Below, in pieces: positions 18,591 through 21,969 of a stretch of 21,969 bases of DNA. The notes beneath the pieces are model-generated. The model was not told the DNA's origin and did not search any database. It worked only from the letters and a program-made list of their open reading frames with translations. Within the stretch, counting starts at the first letter, position 1. Each line of letters opens with the position of its first letter. The DNA comes from Euprymna scolopes. Its lineage: Eukaryota; Mollusca; Cephalopoda; Sepiida; Sepiolidae. Made by a program: the position numbers and the translations under genes. The stretch lies in NCBI GenBank assembly GCA_024364805.1, contig CM044513.1:29188045-29210013 (forward strand). Reading direction: 5' to 3'.

Positions 18591-19555
18591 TTGCAAAGAT
18601 CCGTATTGTATGAATCTTGCCACACCTTTTTTTAGCAACAAATTTTATTGTGCAGACTGAGAGCTTTTGTTACGGTTCTTGCTGCAAGCCACTGTGTTCA
18701 TATCTATCAAAATTATTCAGTTCACATCTTCCAAGCTAAGATTTTCAAACTCTTGAATTTAATGTGAATCATGATGCATGTCACTCTCTTCTAATATTCT
18801 GGTGCTTTCCAGTTGTCCATGGCCTCCAGATCTCAAACCAATAGAACACAGAAACACCTATCCACTGCACTTTACAGTTAATAAATACTTTAAATAGTTC
18901 TGAAATTAAAGGCTTAAAAACTTATAAAATTTATCCCAAATACTCCATACATGTATATATCTGTATCTATACAAGTTAGAAAACCATTTCTTACAAGGTA
19001 TGAAAATGCTTAAATAAAATGGGTTTTTTTTTATAAACTTTTTAAAAATATTTAAGATTTAATTTGAAATTTATCAATTTTCAAAGTGCACTTTTATAAA
19101 CTTTACGAAGTAAGGTCTAAAAATTGAATAAATAAATCTAAAAATTACCTTGGATTTACTTTATGTTTGTTGCCCATAAAAAAATAAATGTATCTATAAT
19201 TTACTAATTAATGATAGATATATAATTTACAACTAATTTTTTTAGAGAACTTTTATATGTACATTTTGATTTTGTGGGAGTCGGTATGCATGCTTGACAT
19301 TCATAAGTAATATGGTCTACTTTATAACTTAAAAATTATAGAAATGAAAAAGAAAAACATGATAATAAAATGTTAATGACTTGGAGCAGATGTGCATGGG
19401 TGACTTCATTAATTCCTAGGAAATATCGGATATGCCTCAAGGGGGTTAATAACTATAATTTATAAAAATTTATTTAAATTACTATCACTTAACTTCTACT
19501 CAATAATAAAAACCATCAGTTAAAAATTAGTTTTTTATATAAAAAGGAATGTCCA

Positions 19556-19557
<2 letters not shown>
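18591..19557. other. No feature seen
   Basis: AT-rich sequence with no recognised exon, RNA or repeat. Confidence 0.45.

Positions 19558-19633
<76 letters not shown>
19558..19633. repeat. GT microsatellite
   Basis: About 38 uninterrupted GT units, likely to vary in length. Alternating purine-pyrimidine tracts of this length can adopt Z-DNA. Confidence 0.97.
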
Positions 19634-19637
<4 letters not shown>

Positions 19638-19925
19638 AAAGTTTAAAACATACATATGTTTGGTCTTAAGAAAAACAGAACATGGCTGTTAGCAAAAAGA
19701 AGACCTCAAGATTGGAGAGAAGGAACAGGCAGTAATTTTTTTTTGATGAATCAAAAATCTTCTACCTTTCTCCATCCTCCCCATCATAAATTGTTTGAAG
19801 ACAAAAAATCAGGTGTAAATGGAAACTGTATATTCTTTTTTACTTTTACTGAATAAAAAATAGAATTCTGCCTTTTCTAAATTACATATAAGTGAAATTC
19901 TACTAAAAAGCTCAGTCTGGCATCA
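19634..19925. other. No feature seen
   Basis: A 66-codon plus-strand frame at 19656-19856 has no domain or splice support. Confidence 0.4.
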
Positions 19926-19971
19926 GACCAGATACTACACTTTGCTCCCAATCAAAAGGCTCAAAATTTCT
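19926..19971 (-). repeat. U2 snRNA-like fragment (copy 2)
   Basis: The minus strand reads GAGCCTTTTGATTGGGAGC, then AAAGTGTAGTATCTGGTCT. Aligned with remembered metazoan U2 it matches the GGCCTTTTGGCT region and the AAAGTGTAGTATCTG branch-site element. It carries the same GGAGC variant as copy 1 at 6537-6572 where U2 has AGATC. The similarity fades after about 46 bases, so it is a repeat or pseudogene fragment and not a U2 gene. Confidence 0.62.
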
Positions 19972-21969
19972 TCCATCTTTTATGGCAAGTCACAACTAAT
20001 CAATGCACATAGCTTCCTTTTATTAAAACAAAATGCTGGTACCGTTACAGAAGTTTTGTTATTTTATATTACAGAAGCCACGAGTCACTAACTTCCATTG
20101 GGAAATCATTCACTATAAATAATAAAAGCAATAAGATTTGTAATAAAAATGTTTTAGCACAATAATTCAAACAATATTAATGTTACAGATAAAGCATTTT
20201 TGTCTTTTTTTTTTTTTTTGCAAAATATACAAAGAATTTTATTACTTTATTTTACATTGTCACCTATTTATTTTGCATTTTATTTGTTTTACAAGTTTTA
20301 TCACATCTGTGGGTTTTATCTAAAAATGAATTGCCATAGACAACAGCTGTGTTAGTTACAACATCATAATGATACATAGCAAAATTTATATTGATTATTA
20401 TGCAATTGTTTTACTCTTTATTGATGACTAATTTGAGAGAAAAAAAGGTTATTAAATGTAAAATGTATGTTTTTTATTTGATAAAGTGTTTGTTTTGCTT
20501 TTAATGCTTTCAAAATCATTTAAATAATAAATAAATCATTTTGGTAACATGTTATGCTCAAAGTTATCTCTAAATATTTATTCCCATTCTCTGCAATTTG
20601 TTCCATATTGGTATTTTATCAGCTTTGATAATATTTGCAGATTTTTTTTTTAATCACATTTGTCAGATTATTAGATTTTCCCATATAAGTGCACATATTT
20701 TTGGGGGAAAAATTATTATCCACTATCTACATTACTTTTGTCAAAAATAATTCTTCCATACTGCTTGTGCTTGCTTTTTTTTTTTTTTTAATCTTTTACA
20801 ATGTTAGTTCCAGAATTATCTGAATTATTTCCCTTGAACACAACAAACCAGAGTGATCTCCTTTGAGTAATTCTAGCTAACGTTACAGAAATACGCTCTC
20901 CTATCCAGGAGTTAAGAAAATGTGTTCCACAGGGTTTTACTAAAAATGTACTAATAAAATCATGCCCAATCAATGTACAACTGACTGCTCATGCTGCTTG
21001 TCATACAGAAATAACATGTAAAGTTGCTTGAATCAACAGGAGCCAATCTGACAAATTAGAGCTTTACTAAAAATGTAAGACTAAATTATGCTCCTGCTGC
21101 TGATTTACTATTAAAGGAACTTTGACATGGACGAACTACTGGGTTTGTCAGCGCAAAATATCATAAAAATCTCTTGTGGTATTATTAAAATAAACAAAAT
21201 GAATTAACTTACAAAAGAGGTTATTTTGGACAAATATCTTTTAGATTGATATAAAAAGTATTTACAAAAAATAATTGTTTTTTAAAATATTCTCCCTTAA
21301 GGCAGAAAGTAAATAGATACATAAATATTTACATAATGAAATCCTTAAAGACTGAGACAATTATTTTTTCCAATTCTGTGTGCCACTTTTTCTTTTGTTA
21401 AAAATTGTTATGCGCAAGATAATGTCTAAGGGTAGACACACAACATATATTGACAAAAAACTAAAAGAAGGAGTTTAAGAGAAAAAAGAATATTAATTGA
21501 ACAGAAACAATGAAACCAATTATTTAAAAAAAAAAAAAAAGGTGTAAGGGAGTTAAGCCAAGGTTTTGCTAAACTGTTTTTTTTTCTGCAGCGTCTTAAC
21601 AGAGTTTGAGAAAATATAAAATAAGAAAATCAATATTTACCAAGAGTCCGGTTCTTGAGAGGGTGTTTGTGATAGGCTTAGGACTTTATCCCAGGAAATT
21701 TGTCAGAGTCATAAATAGTTGAAAGGTGCATCAACTTAGTATTCCTTCTCAGAGCTGATTTAATAACTGAAGTTATCACGCTTGAAAGCTTCTGGAACTT
21801 CCAAAATGAAACACTTCGAATTTGGAACCTTCTAGAGCTCTTGAAAAAAAAGGATTTCTTCTACTTTTTCCAAAGATTTTCTAGGATTACGGTGTTCTTA
21901 TGTTACAAAATTCAAATTTTAAGGAAAAAGGTCACTTATAAAGTTTAATTTGCTAAAAAAAAAAAAAAA
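19972..21969. other. Right end of window, no gene established
   Basis: Strongly AT-rich. A 61-codon minus-strand frame at 20788-20973 ends directly before an A-tract in coding sense, which hints at a retroposed fragment but has no recognisable domain. Near 21640 a minus-strand CTCTTG|GTAAAT could serve as a donor and would join the exon at 17527 in frame, but the matching frame closes within about 13 codons without an ATG. A 5' untranslated exon there is possible, not shown. Confidence 0.4.

Noticed and set aside
20788-20973. 61-codon minus-strand frame ending at an A-tract
   Set aside because: It looks like a possible retroposed 3' end, but no domain was recognised, frames upstream are closed and no duplication flanks it.
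21640-21700. Possible first PRDM10 exon with donor CTTG|GTAAAT
   Set aside because: The phase would fit the exon at 17527, but the frame closes about 13 codons upstream without an ATG. At most a 5' untranslated exon; evidence too thin to annotate.

Overview
The window looks like a gene-poor, AT-rich piece of an invertebrate nuclear genome. The mix of tRNA-like SINEs, a Helitron, a mariner-type element, a LINE tail, long TA/CA/GT tracts and kilobase introns fits a mollusc, and I would guess a cephalopod. That guess is inference; no marker in the window proves the phylum.

One host gene can be read with confidence. It runs right to left on the minus strand and is the 5' half of PRDM10, a PR/SET-domain zinc-finger regulator. 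Six exons can be placed at 17135-17527, 13399-13535, 9010-9112, 7532-7672, 3584-3696 and 689-868. Every exon has an AG acceptor and a GT donor and every join keeps the reading frame. The codons split across introns make sense; for example T+GG rebuilds the tryptophan of the conserved 'LWCEEC' start of the zinc-knuckle and PR-domain module. The protein segment runs from a Ser/Thr/Gln-rich N-terminal region with a polyglutamine run, through a basic linker, a CxxC...CPxH knuckle and most of the PR domain. It stops just before the conserved VWYA block. The rest of the PR domain and the zinc fingers lie beyond the left edge. The true 5' end was not found and may lie beyond the right edge.

Everything else is intron and repeats. 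From left to right: a SINE/LINE-like 3' tail (about 355-500); a decayed Tc1/mariner transposon (1555-2943); a fossil tract with coiled-coil coding character (about 4440-5185); a tRNA-headed SINE (about 6000-6308); a U2-snRNA-like fragment (6537-6572); a GC-richer block (6590-7120); a possible plus-strand terminal exon (7267-7396); a head-to-head fold-back of two SINE-like copies (7855-8340); a non-autonomous Helitron carrying a tRNA-like segment (9530-10219); a palindromic TGACC/GGGTCA array (10672-10925); a nest of inverted repeats holding a near-canonical type I hammerhead ribozyme (12592-12960); a perfect palindrome (13272-13325); a 5'-truncated LINE with a 272-codon open frame (14276-15200); a minisatellite (18464-18590); a GT tract; and a second U2-like fragment (19926-19971).

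The observations most worth following are the hammerhead fold at 12890-12942, the two U2-like fragments that share the same departure from U2 (suggesting a U2-derived SINE family), and the intronic fold-backs, which would form long double-stranded RNA in the PRDM10 pre-mRNA.
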